From contig NW_004457516.1 of NCBI RefSeq assembly GCF_000313135.1, positions 3,861 through 67,860 of the forward strand: DNA of 64,000 bases, given 5' to 3'. This document shows, one piece after another, positions 1-7,911 of this stretch. How positions within the stretch are numbered: position 1 is the stretch's first letter; every line of letters starts with the position of its first letter. Under the pieces are notes generated by a model. It searched no databases, was not told the DNA's origin, and saw only the letters and a program-made list of their open reading frames with translations. Position numbers and translations under genes: made by a program. The DNA is from Acanthamoeba castellanii str. Neff. Its lineage: Eukaryota; Discosea; Longamoebia; Acanthamoebidae.

Positions 1-291
1 TTCAATTGATGAAGAGAGGAAAAGAGTTGCGTACTTCATGAATTCGGCCTTGCCCAAGATCTCGCACCCGGTCTCCTCGCTCAATCCTCGCAACTTGATG
101 AGGGGGGTGTTGCCCACAGCACCGGGGAAGCCCTCGACCAGCCCGTTGTTGAAGGTGCTCCATCTTCGGCTGAAGCTGCTGCTCCGGTGGAGGGAGAGCA
201 GCGTTGCGGGAGAAAACGAGGGTGAGGTCGTGTGGAGCAACGAACCAGCTCGCCGGCTGGGCATCAGGCTGCGTGGGGTCATGTGCTTCAT
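1..291 (-). CDS. Cysteine synthase, N-terminal part (runs off left edge)
   Basis: Pyridoxal-phosphate enzyme that makes cysteine from O-acetylserine and sulfide. Only the first coding exon is visible (291 down to 35); a GTACGC donor follows at 34-31 and the rest lies outside the window. The exon opens with ATG at 291-289, then a Ser/Arg-rich stretch of about 50 residues with almost no acidic residues, typical of a mitochondrial presequence. It then enters the family's conserved N-terminus, with the motifs GNTPLIKL and [15 protein letters not shown]. In the family this is followed by NPGGSVKDR; the exon ends in a split Asn codon (AA|), as expected. Family identity rests on these two motifs. 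Mitochondrial location is inferred from composition only. The alternative, a cystathionine beta-synthase without its heme region, shares this motif and cannot be excluded from one exon. Confidence 0.85.
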   Translation of the reverse strand, partial: MKHMTPRSLMPSRRAGSLLHTTSPSFSPATLLSLHRSSSFSRRWSTFNNGLVEGFPGAVGNTPLIKLRGLSEETGCEILGKAEFMKYATLFLSSSIE

Positions 292-445
292 CTTGTGCTA
301 TCAAGAAGGCCTTTGGCCACCACGCCAGACGCCAGGCACCACCGCAAGAATATCGGCGAACCACCATAGGATCATCGGCCCCGCTACATGTTCGGCGGAG
401 TCCTACACCGCTCGCCCCTGACTTTGTCTGCGATTGTTGCCGGTA

Positions 446-517
446 AGCAGAGTGGCGCAGTGGAAGCGTGGTGGGCCCATAACCCACAGGTCGATGGATC
501 GAAACCATCCTCTGCTA
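446..517 (+). tRNA. Initiator tRNA-Met (CAT), copy 1
   Basis: A 72-nt cloverleaf with no intron. The acceptor stem AGCAGAG pairs with CTCTGCT and leaves discriminator A. The anticodon loop reads CCCATAA on a stem with three consecutive G-C pairs. The T-loop is ATCGAAA instead of TTCRANY. The A1-U72 pair, the three G-C pairs and A54/A60 are the hallmarks of eukaryotic initiator tRNA. Internal A and B boxes are part of the gene body. The sequence is identical to the copy at 2082-2153, which faces the other way. Confidence 0.97.
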
Positions 518-522
518 ATTCC

Positions 523-527
523 TTTTT
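523..527 (+). terminator. RNA polymerase III terminator of tRNA-iMet copy 1
   Basis: A run of five T starts six bases after the tRNA 3' end, the usual Pol III stop signal. Confidence 0.8.
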
Positions 528-577
528 GCTTTACCACTTGATGTCACAAGGAATTGGCAACAGTTTGGGTGGTACAA

Positions 578-1975
578 CTAGAAGAGAGAAAGAGTGCCTG
601 AGCCGCCGATTGCGTCCACGTAGGTGTAGGCCGGGTAGTGCGATGTGGAGGAGTTGAGCTTGGGAACGGCGGGAAGCGAGCCACTGATCAAGCCCCAGGC
701 ATCCACCACCACAGGACCCGTCTTGGCAAAGGGTATGCGCGTCACTTGCCACTGTGACGGCGGCCCTCGTCGTGTGAGCAAAGTGGTGGTGGTTGGACGC
801 CCGCATCGTGCACGATTAAGGGAAGCGTACCTTGGCCTGTACGGTGCTGCCCGGTTGGAGGGTGCCGAGGTCGAGCGTGAGGCTGCCCTTGCTGAGCGGG
901 AGGTTGGGCGGCAGGGTTATGCGGGCAGTCACGTTCGTGGCCACGAAGGCTGCTACCGCCTTCTCCCCGGCGGTGACGGGGCAGAACGGCTCCGGGCAGG
1001 TGTAAGTGATGCTGGCGACCATCGTGGCAAGGTTGTTGCCCTCCTTGTGTTGCTCGATCTGCTCTCATTAACGCAAGAATCAACAAATTGTGCGACCTCA
1101 CCCATGACGATGCGCATCACGAAACAGAGACGGACCTGGATGCGCCACGGCGCGACGATGGCGGCAAAGTTGGGCGGGTAGGTGGCGTTGGCGAGGCGCT
1201 CGACGTAGGCCCACAGCCCACAGAAGACCTCGTAGGAGTACTCCACCTCGCGCGGCACGCCGTCCCGGTCCCACGGGTCGAGCAGCGTCACCCTGCGCGA
1301 CCGGTCATCGTACCCCACCAGCACCCGGTAGTGCCCTGCACTCACACGACACACGACACCACACACGACACGCGTCAGTACTACATTGACGACTCCCCAC
1401 GGGGACGCGGCGCACGAGACACACCGTCGAACGGAACGTCGCCAAGCTCCATGAGAATGATGGCGGGAATGTCCTGTGCGATGGCGGCCTTGAGCTCGTC
1501 GAGCCAACAGGTCATCCGTCGATGGCCAAAGGCGCCAAGGCCCAGCTGGTCGGGCCACCTCTTGCAGTCCCACCCGCGTGTGGGCGCCTGCTCGGGGAAC
1601 TGGCGCCCCTGGGCCCCGCTCATGTGGCTGAACTGCCCACCGCGCACCATGTCGCCGCTGAACGTGCCCAGGGCCTCGGAGGTGCGCAGGACGTCCATGA
1701 TGGCCCTCTGATCCAGCTCCTCCCCCGTCGCGTGCCCCATCGCCATCGCTGCAAGAAATGTGTGGTGACGTCAGCACTCGAATACAAGCGAAACACGAGC
1801 CGAGAAGGAAGGGGGGGGGACCAAAGGAAGCAGCCCCGCAGGAGTACTCGGTCAGCTGACGGTGGTAGGGCACACTTTTGATTCGATGCGCCTCGGGGAT
1901 ACCGATCACCGACAGCGGAAGCGACGAGAGGCAGCCCAACAAGAAGACCGCCACAAGCACCACGCTGTGCCGCAT
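578..1975 (-). CDS. Secreted C39-like papain-fold peptidase with C-terminal beta-sandwich
   Basis: Probable secreted or phagosomal cysteine-peptidase-like protein. The ATG at 1975 opens a signal peptide (MRHSVVLVAVFLLGCLSS). Soon after comes VPYHRQLTEYSCGAAS, matching the catalytic-Cys region of C39-like domains. A middle exon (about 1742-1432) carries a helical segment. A later exon holds HYRVLVGYDD and LLDPWDR, which match the His and Asp regions of the family. After further introns (about 1095-1023 and 815-782) the C-terminus is rich in beta strands and hydrophobic alternation (NVTARITLPPNLPLSKGSL) and looks like an Ig/NEW3-type domain. It ends at TGA 578-580. It lies between the two inverted initiator tRNA genes. 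C39-like domains are commonest in bacteria, so a bacterial origin is possible, though the gene is now split by several introns. Whether it cleaves peptides is unknown; all three catalytic positions appear present. Confidence 0.7.
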
Positions 1976-2070
1976 CTTGAGATATAAGAGTACAATACAC
2001 CGTGACCACCGGAACTAAATTAAAATTGATTAAGCGTGTGGCAAATCACAAGCGGACTGGAGCCATAAGG

Positions 2071-2076
2071 AAAAAA
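2071..2076 (-). terminator. RNA polymerase III terminator of tRNA-iMet copy 2
   Basis: Six A on the plus strand, hence six T on the coding strand, begin five bases beyond the 3' end of the tRNA. Confidence 0.8.
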
Positions 2077-2081
2077 GGAGT

Positions 2082-2153
2082 TAGCAGAGGATGGTTTCGA
2101 TCCATCGACCTGTGGGTTATGGGCCCACCACGCTTCCACTGCGCCACTCTGCT
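2082..2153 (-). tRNA. Initiator tRNA-Met (CAT), copy 2
   Basis: Reverse complement of the 72-nt gene at 446-517, identical base for base. It keeps every initiator feature (A1-U72 pair, G-C rich anticodon stem, A54/A60 T-loop). Flanking sequences outside the gene body do not match those of copy 1, so only the tRNA itself is conserved between the two. Confidence 0.97.
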
Positions 2154-2323
2154 TGTAGGAAAAGTGAGGGAGTTGAAAGATAACGGGTGGTAAAATGCGT
2201 CAAACAAAAACAAGCGGCTGCGGCGCAGTTGCGGCCCGTCGTCGGTGAGTTATGTTGCGTGGCGTACCTTCTTCGGCAGGTTTAAAGGGCTGATATTTAG
2301 AGCGAACAGAAGAAGAGAACATC

Positions 2324-3551
2324 ATGGGTGGTTGTGGCAGCAAGGGCGCGCAAACGCGGTCGCCGGGCTCCTCGGGAATCAAGATGACAAACGAACGCTC
2401 TGACGAGTCAGCCTCGTACGTGCCTCTGCCCGCCCACTTCAGTTGCGTGGTGGCTAATGCTCCTCCCGAACTCTTGACAGAGGTGGAAAGGTGAAGATTA
2501 TTTTGGTTGGTGCCGGAGGTGTGGGCAAGACCTCCATCCTGCTCCAGTTCTCAGTACGCTTCGTTCTTTCTGCTTATCTCTTTCGCTTTTGCCCCCCCCC
2601 CAACTCACAACTTCACACTCGTCACGTCTTGCTTCAAGGATGGTCTCTTTTCGGCTGACCGACCACCAACCATTGGCGTTGGTACGTTGTTGGCGTCGCG
2701 ATCCCGGTGATGCTTATCTCTGATGGTGAACCACTTGTGTCAGACTTCAAATCACAAGACATCAAGGTGGGCACACCGCCATTCGCCAAGACCGTAAAGC
2801 TCGAACTGGTACGTCTAGCCTCGGCCTGCAGGGTGCGCAATGCGAACTGGCCATTATTCACATGATTGGTGTAGTGGGTACGTACAGGCACGCCACCTTC
2901 ACAACATGCAAGGCTCTGTGAGTGCTGAGATGCGCTGTGTGCTGTAGGACACGGCTGGACAAGAACGATTCCGGAGCGTCATCAGTACCTGCGCCGCCCT
3001 TGCCTGCATTGCTTTCTCTGTTAAAATGGGCACGCCCACTCTAACGTGTGTTCGTGGTTGGTGTGTGACCAGGTTCCTTCTTTCGCGACGCGGACGGGGT
3101 GCTGCTGGTGTTTGACTTGACCGAACCTCAGTCTTTATCGTCTCTAGACTCTTGGCTCGTGGTACGCCGGCTCTTGACCACTCTTGCTCGCTCATACCGA
3201 AGATGATCGACATTCATCACATCACGGCGTTCTGTGAGTGGATCTTCCAAGGAGGTGCGCAAACACGCGTCGTCCACTGTCGAGGTGTTGATGGTGGGCA
3301 ACAAGAGCGACCTTGTGGAGAAGAGGAAGGTGTCAGACGAGGAGGCACAGGTAAGACCATATTTTTGTTGCAAGTGGTGCGTGTCTGGCGCAAAGTTGTC
3401 ACTCACCTCTGCCCGCCCAACGCAGGCCGCCGCTGAGGAGTTTGGCCTCAAAATGCTGACCTGCTCAGCGCTTGACCGGCCGAGCGTGATCCGATGTCTG
3501 GGCACCCTTGCCACCGACATTCTCGATTCCAAAAGAAAGCGACGGACCTGA
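2324..3551 (+). CDS. Rab-like small GTPase with N-terminal acylation motif
   Basis: Ras-superfamily switch, probably acting on endosomal membranes. About seven exons. The first codes for MGGCGSK and a Ser-rich leader. The next exons give the P-loop GAGGVGKTS, the switch I Thr in PPTIGV, DTAGQERFRS (G3), NKSD (G4) and CSA (G5), in Rab order and spacing; the region FFRDADGVLLVFDLTEPQSL is also Rab-like. The protein ends in LDSKRKRRT with no C-terminal cysteine, so ordinary Rab geranylgeranylation is not possible. Gly2, Cys4 and Ser6 fit an N-myristoylation plus palmitoylation signal, the arrangement known from plant ARA6/RabF1. Start chosen because it is the first ATG and gives this signal. Rab5/ARA6-like identity is inferred from the anchor swap, not from alignment. 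Confidence 0.85.
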
Positions 3552-3974
3552 CCGCACTTGTGCACACCCCCAGGGTGATCCCGGCCCAGTCCAACCCGCA
3601 CGCGAAACGTGACAGTGCCGAAGAAGCGCATCTTGCTGCGTAGCGTGGCGGTATTTGAGAGAAACACTGGCAGCCCGTTGGCCCAACTTGCTTCTTGCTG
3701 TTTCGTGTTTATTACCCATGAAATTTCCACACAAATACTTGCTGCTGTCCACTGGGCAGAGTCCCACTGGGACTACACCCCACTCCTTCTTCCCTTCTTC
3801 ACTTCGCGTCCACCACCAGCTTCTTTCAGCTCCTTCACCTTCGTCACGAACGACGCAGTCGCCACTTGTCGCAGCAGTTTCGGCATCACTCATCTAAAGA
3901 TCGATCTCCCCTTTCTTTGTACGCGACGCGCGATTGACCGGCACGAGACAAGTCACCACACACCAATAACACAC
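3552..3974 (+). other. Gap between Rab-like gene and UGP
   Basis: No gene seen. The right half is pyrimidine-rich (CTTCTTCCCTTCTTC) and presumably holds the UGP promoter and 5' leader; no clear TATA box. Confidence 0.5.
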
Positions 3975-5805
3975 ATGATGGCCACACCTACAGCATCCCC
4001 TTCTTCCCTCGCTGCGTCGGACGGTGCCGCGCAGAGGGAATTCCACAAGGCGTCGAAGAAGTCGATCACACAGGCGGTCGAAAATGCGGTTAACAACCTG
4101 ATCGAGTCGGTCGATTCCCACAAGAGCGAGGATGGCAAGGTCTACAGCGCTCAGGACAAGGTCAACTTCGCCAAGGATCTCAAAGATTTCACCGGCGTCT
4201 TCAATGCGTTCCTCAAGCAGCGCGGCCAGGTCATCGATTGGAATCTGATCAAGCCGCCCCCGAAGGGCATGATCGTTCCCTACGCCGAGCTTCCGACTGT
4301 CCCCGACGCAGAGAAGGGCAGCTACCTCGACAAGCTCGTCGTGCTCAAGCTCAACGGTGGCCTCGGTACCACCATGGGCTGTGTCGGTCCCAAGTCGGCG
4401 ATCGAAGTGCACTCCAAGTACACCTTCCTCGATCTCACTGTCCAGCAGATTGAGGTACATCCAAATCTTGCACTCTACATCATCATTTCCCTCATAATCT
4501 CTTTGTTAATGATGAGAAAGTAAAATCCACATAATGCTTGTTCTGACCACTTGCTTGTCGCCTTTGCCCGTGCACAGTACCTGAACAAGAAGCACAACGC
4601 CAACGTGCCGCTCGTGCTCATGAACTCGTTCAACACGCACAAGATGACGCAGAAGATCTTGCGCAAGTACCAGAACCACAAGCTCCAGATCGAGACCTTC
4701 AACCAGAGCCGCTACCCGAGGATCTTCAGGGAAACCCTTCTGCCCCTGCCCGACGACATCAACGGCACCCTCGAGGATTGGTATCCTCCCGGCCACGGCG
4801 ACGTCTTCCCCGCTCTCATCAACTCTGGCCTCCTCGACAAGTTCCTCGCCGAGGGCAAGGAGTACATCTTCATCTCCAACGTTGACAACTTGGGCGCCAC
4901 CGTCGACGTCAGTACGTTCCACGCTCTTGCGCGCAACAAACATGGCCAGTCGTTGCTCACGTACGCTCTTGTTCACCTTACGTGCAGACATTTTGAAGCA
5001 CATGGTGGAGACCAACAACGAGTTCATAATGGAGGTGACCGACAAGACCAGGGCCGACATCAAGGGTGGTACCCTCATCGACTACGAGGGCAAGCCCAAG
5101 CTGCTCGAGATCGCCCAGGTGCCGGAGAACAAGGTCGACGAGTTCAAGTCCATCAAGAAGTTCAAGATCTTCAACACCAACAACTTGTGGATCCGCCTCG
5201 ACGCCATCAAGCGCCTCATCGACAGCAAGGTCCTCGAGGACATGGACATCATCCAGAACCAGAAGTCCGTCAACGGTGCCAGCGTCATCCAGCTCGAGCG
5301 CGCCGCCGGTGCTGCGATGCAGTACTTCCAGCAGGCCCAGGGCGTCAACGTGCCGCGCTCGCGCTTCTTGCCCGTCAAGAGCTGCTCCGATCTCTTCGTC
5401 GTGCAGTCCAACCTCTACTCCCTCTCCAACGGCTCCCTCGTCATGAACCCCGCCAGGCAGTTCACCACCGTGCCCTTCGTCAAGCTCGGCGAGCACTTCA
5501 ACAAGGTCGACCAGTACAAGAAGCGCTTCAAGGGCATCCCCGACATGCTGGTACGTCGTGAGCAATTCCACCGTTCTCACTCATGGCCGCCACACCACTC
5601 CACCACACGCTCTGAATTCCTTCTTCCTCTTCTACAGGAACTCGATCACTTGACCGTCTCTGGCGACGTGACCTTTGGCGCGGGCGTTGCGCTGGCCGGC
5701 ACTGTCATCATCGTGGCCAACCACGGCTCGCGGATCGACATTCCCGACGGCGCCGTTCTCGAGAACAAGGTGGTCTCTGGCAACCTCAGGATCCTCGACC
5801 ACTAA
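3975..5805 (+). CDS. UGP: UTP-glucose-1-phosphate uridylyltransferase
   Basis: Cytosolic enzyme making UDP-glucose from UTP and glucose-1-phosphate, feeding glycogen, cellulose-type wall polymers and glycosylation. Four exons fit exactly: 3975-4454, 4578-4911, 4988-5550 and 5638-5805, giving 514 residues, the usual length for eukaryotic UGPs. The nucleotide-binding loop KLNGGLGTTMGCVGPKS is intact. Further family motifs are VPLVLMNSFNTH, FPALINSGLL, NVDNLGATVDVNIL, FNTNNLWIRLDAIKR and the C-terminal left-handed beta-helix region (VTFGAGVALAGTVIIVANHG). Splicing of exons 2 and 3 restores the conserved DVNIL. Two Met codons sit at the start (3975 and 3978); either could initiate. No irregularities. 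Confidence 0.97.
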
Positions 5806-6125
5806 ACGCAACGCAAGAGAGAGCTCGAACGTTCGGCCGAACCATCACACCGCCACCACACCGCACACCTCCCACGACACACTAACAGCACCGAGCCGTG
5901 TGTTTCATAAAGAGGGTTTTGACTTCGCTCTCATCTTCACCCCCGGTGGCGCACAAAAAATACAGAAAGAAATATAAAAATGAATCAAAAGGAAATGAAA
6001 CAATAAAATAGAGTGTCTGGCTGTGGCGGGTATCGAACAGGGTCACTGGGCCCAACGTAAACTTTGGAGAAGAGGTTCGAAACGGGGTCAAACGTCTTTC
6101 GATTTGGTTTTGAGATTCGCGTTCT
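5806..6125 (+). other. Gap between UGP and SAM-domain gene
   Basis: Probably the UGP 3' UTR (A-rich stretch with AATAAAA near 6003) followed by the short promoter of the next gene. A T-loop-like string near 6030 does not fold into a tRNA. Confidence 0.45.
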
Positions 6126-7225
6126 ATGGCTGACCAACAACTGTCTAACAACTCGCCCAGCACGCCTTCGGCTGCTCTTTCCCTGCCGCCGCCCGTACTT
6201 TCGCCCGAGGCGGAAGCATGGCTCTCATCCAACAATCTCAATGAATTCGTGCCATTCCTTCGTGAGGCGGGCTTCATAGACATCGATTCCATCTCCACAA
6301 TCACCGAAGCGTACAGCTCCTCTCCATTTTTGATTTGCTTCCTTCATAGTAGCCAAGATGACTTTGAATCAGGAGCATCCCACTTCGATCGAGTGCCCTC
6401 TCATCCCATTGACACTCATGAAACATATCTATTCTCGGCAGAGATGCTGAGGCGATTGGCATTTCGCAGCTGGGCGCTCGGCGTCGTCTGGTGCGCGCGA
6501 TCCAGAGGCTGGCCACGACCCTCCCGCCCTCACCGCTCCCGCATCCGCATCTCACCCCACAGCACGCCGGCTCCCCGTACGGCGCCATGCCGCACGGCCT
6601 CGTGGGCTCGCCCGTCGACATGGACGACGATGCCCTCTCGCCAAACTCGAAGAAGAAGCGCGGCCCAATGCGGTGCGGCAAGTGCCATCAGTGGAAGAAG
6701 ACGTGCCACGGCCACTGCACGGTGCGCTGCACGTCGTTTGCCACCTGCCCCACACGCCACCGGAGAGCCCACCCCGAGCTCAAGGAGGAGGAGAAGGAGC
6801 AGCGACGGCGGGAGGAGGAGGAACGCAAGCGCAAGCGAGACGACGAGAAGGAGGAGAAGCGAAGGGAGAAGAAGGTGCGCAACGAGGAAGAGGAGGAGGA
6901 GGGCGACGTCATCGCCAACGGGGTGGATCTCAACGTCTCGGCCAGCGACGTGGTGCTGATGGAGAACGGGCAGACCCTGGTCGTGCCCCCTCCCGAGGCC
7001 ACCCACCAACAGCACCAGCTTCACCTCCAACACCCGTACCACCACCAGCATCGCATCAACACCAACACCAACTTCAGGCCGCAGCCCTTGCAACTACAGC
7101 ACCCGCAGCATCACCCTCAGCAACCTCAGGTCCAGCACCAGCAGCAACCATCACAGCAGCAGCAGCAGCAACCACAACAGGTGCAGCCCGTCCAGCCGCC
7201 GCCTCTCGACAGCCAGACCGCCTGA
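6126..7225 (+). CDS. SAM-domain protein with Cys-rich motif and Gln-rich tail
   Basis: Function unknown. Exon 1 (6126 to about 6312) and exon 2 (from about 6443) together form a sterile-alpha-motif-like helical bundle (WLSSNNLNEFVPFLREAGF, then AEAIGISQLGARRRLVRAI). Next comes an acidic linker and a compact Cys/His cluster, CGKCHQWKKTCHGHC and then CTSFATCPTRH, likely to bind zinc. A long Lys/Glu charged helix (KEEEKEQRRREEEERKRKR) follows, and the last 90 residues are Gln/His/Pro-rich. SAM plus zinc-like cluster plus Q-rich tail suggests a nuclear or RNA-binding regulator, but that is inference. Stop at 7223-7225. Confidence 0.65.
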
Positions 7226-7911
7226 TCATCAGCCCCTTGCGGCAAGTGTGTAGCGCACAATGGCCGATATACAATAATAAACACAACACACAACTGCGAA
7301 CCACTTTCTATGGCAACCAACAATAACATGTTGATTTATTATTCACTTGTTTTTGTGATTATCATTATTATTCGCAAAATCGAATATGAGGAAAGATAAC
7401 TTATTATTATTCGTACGCGTTGTCTCCGTGCGCGAAGGTGTTTGTTCGAAGTGCTGGGAGTCGTTTGGGTGGCGCGCAGCCCATCGGTGTGTGTGTGTAA
7501 CAGCAGCCGGGTGCTGATGACAGTGGTGACGTTGTTGATGGAACGAGGGACGTGGTGTTGCGTCTCGTCGTGCGCGTGCGGGCGTCGTGCTGTCAGCACG
7601 TCATAAATAAAAAAAAAGTCGATGTGGTTGAGGAGGAGGAAGTCGTAGTAGTAGAAGAAGACGAAGAAGACGAACAGAGGCCGAGGCCGGACGTCGATCG
7701 ATGTCGAGGGAGTAGAGGAGAGCAGAGAGGAAGAGTCATCATACAAGATCGCAGGTTGGTCGGCTGGTCGAGGCTCGATCTCTCGGTCTCGAGGGAGTCG
7801 AACAACGTGCGAAGAGGTGGGAGCAGAGATGAAGTGGTTGTCGAGGTGAAGAAAAAAGAAAGGAGGAAGGAGGAGGAAGGCGATGCGAGGGCGGAAGGTG
7901 AGATGTAGCTT
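7226..7911. other. Convergent gap between SAM-domain gene and CDC25
   Basis: 3' regions of the two converging genes. The left third is AT-rich with CAATAATAAA near 7272; the rest is purine-rich low complexity (GAGGAGGAGG, AGTAGTAGAAG). An open frame at 7552-7908 is Glu/Val/Arg simple sequence and is not credible as a gene. Confidence 0.5.

Noticed and set aside
30..421. Open frame on the plus strand over the left edge
   Set aside because: Antisense of the cysteine synthase exon, whose minus-strand frame contains GNTPLIKL.
6016..6060. tRNA T-arm lookalike (GGTATCGAAC) on the minus strand
   Set aside because: No pairing T-stem, acceptor stem or anticodon arm can be formed around it.
7552..7908. 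Open frame of 118 codons on the plus strand between SAM-domain gene and CDC25
   Set aside because: Glu/Val/Arg simple sequence from a purine-rich 3' flank; no motif and wrong codon use.
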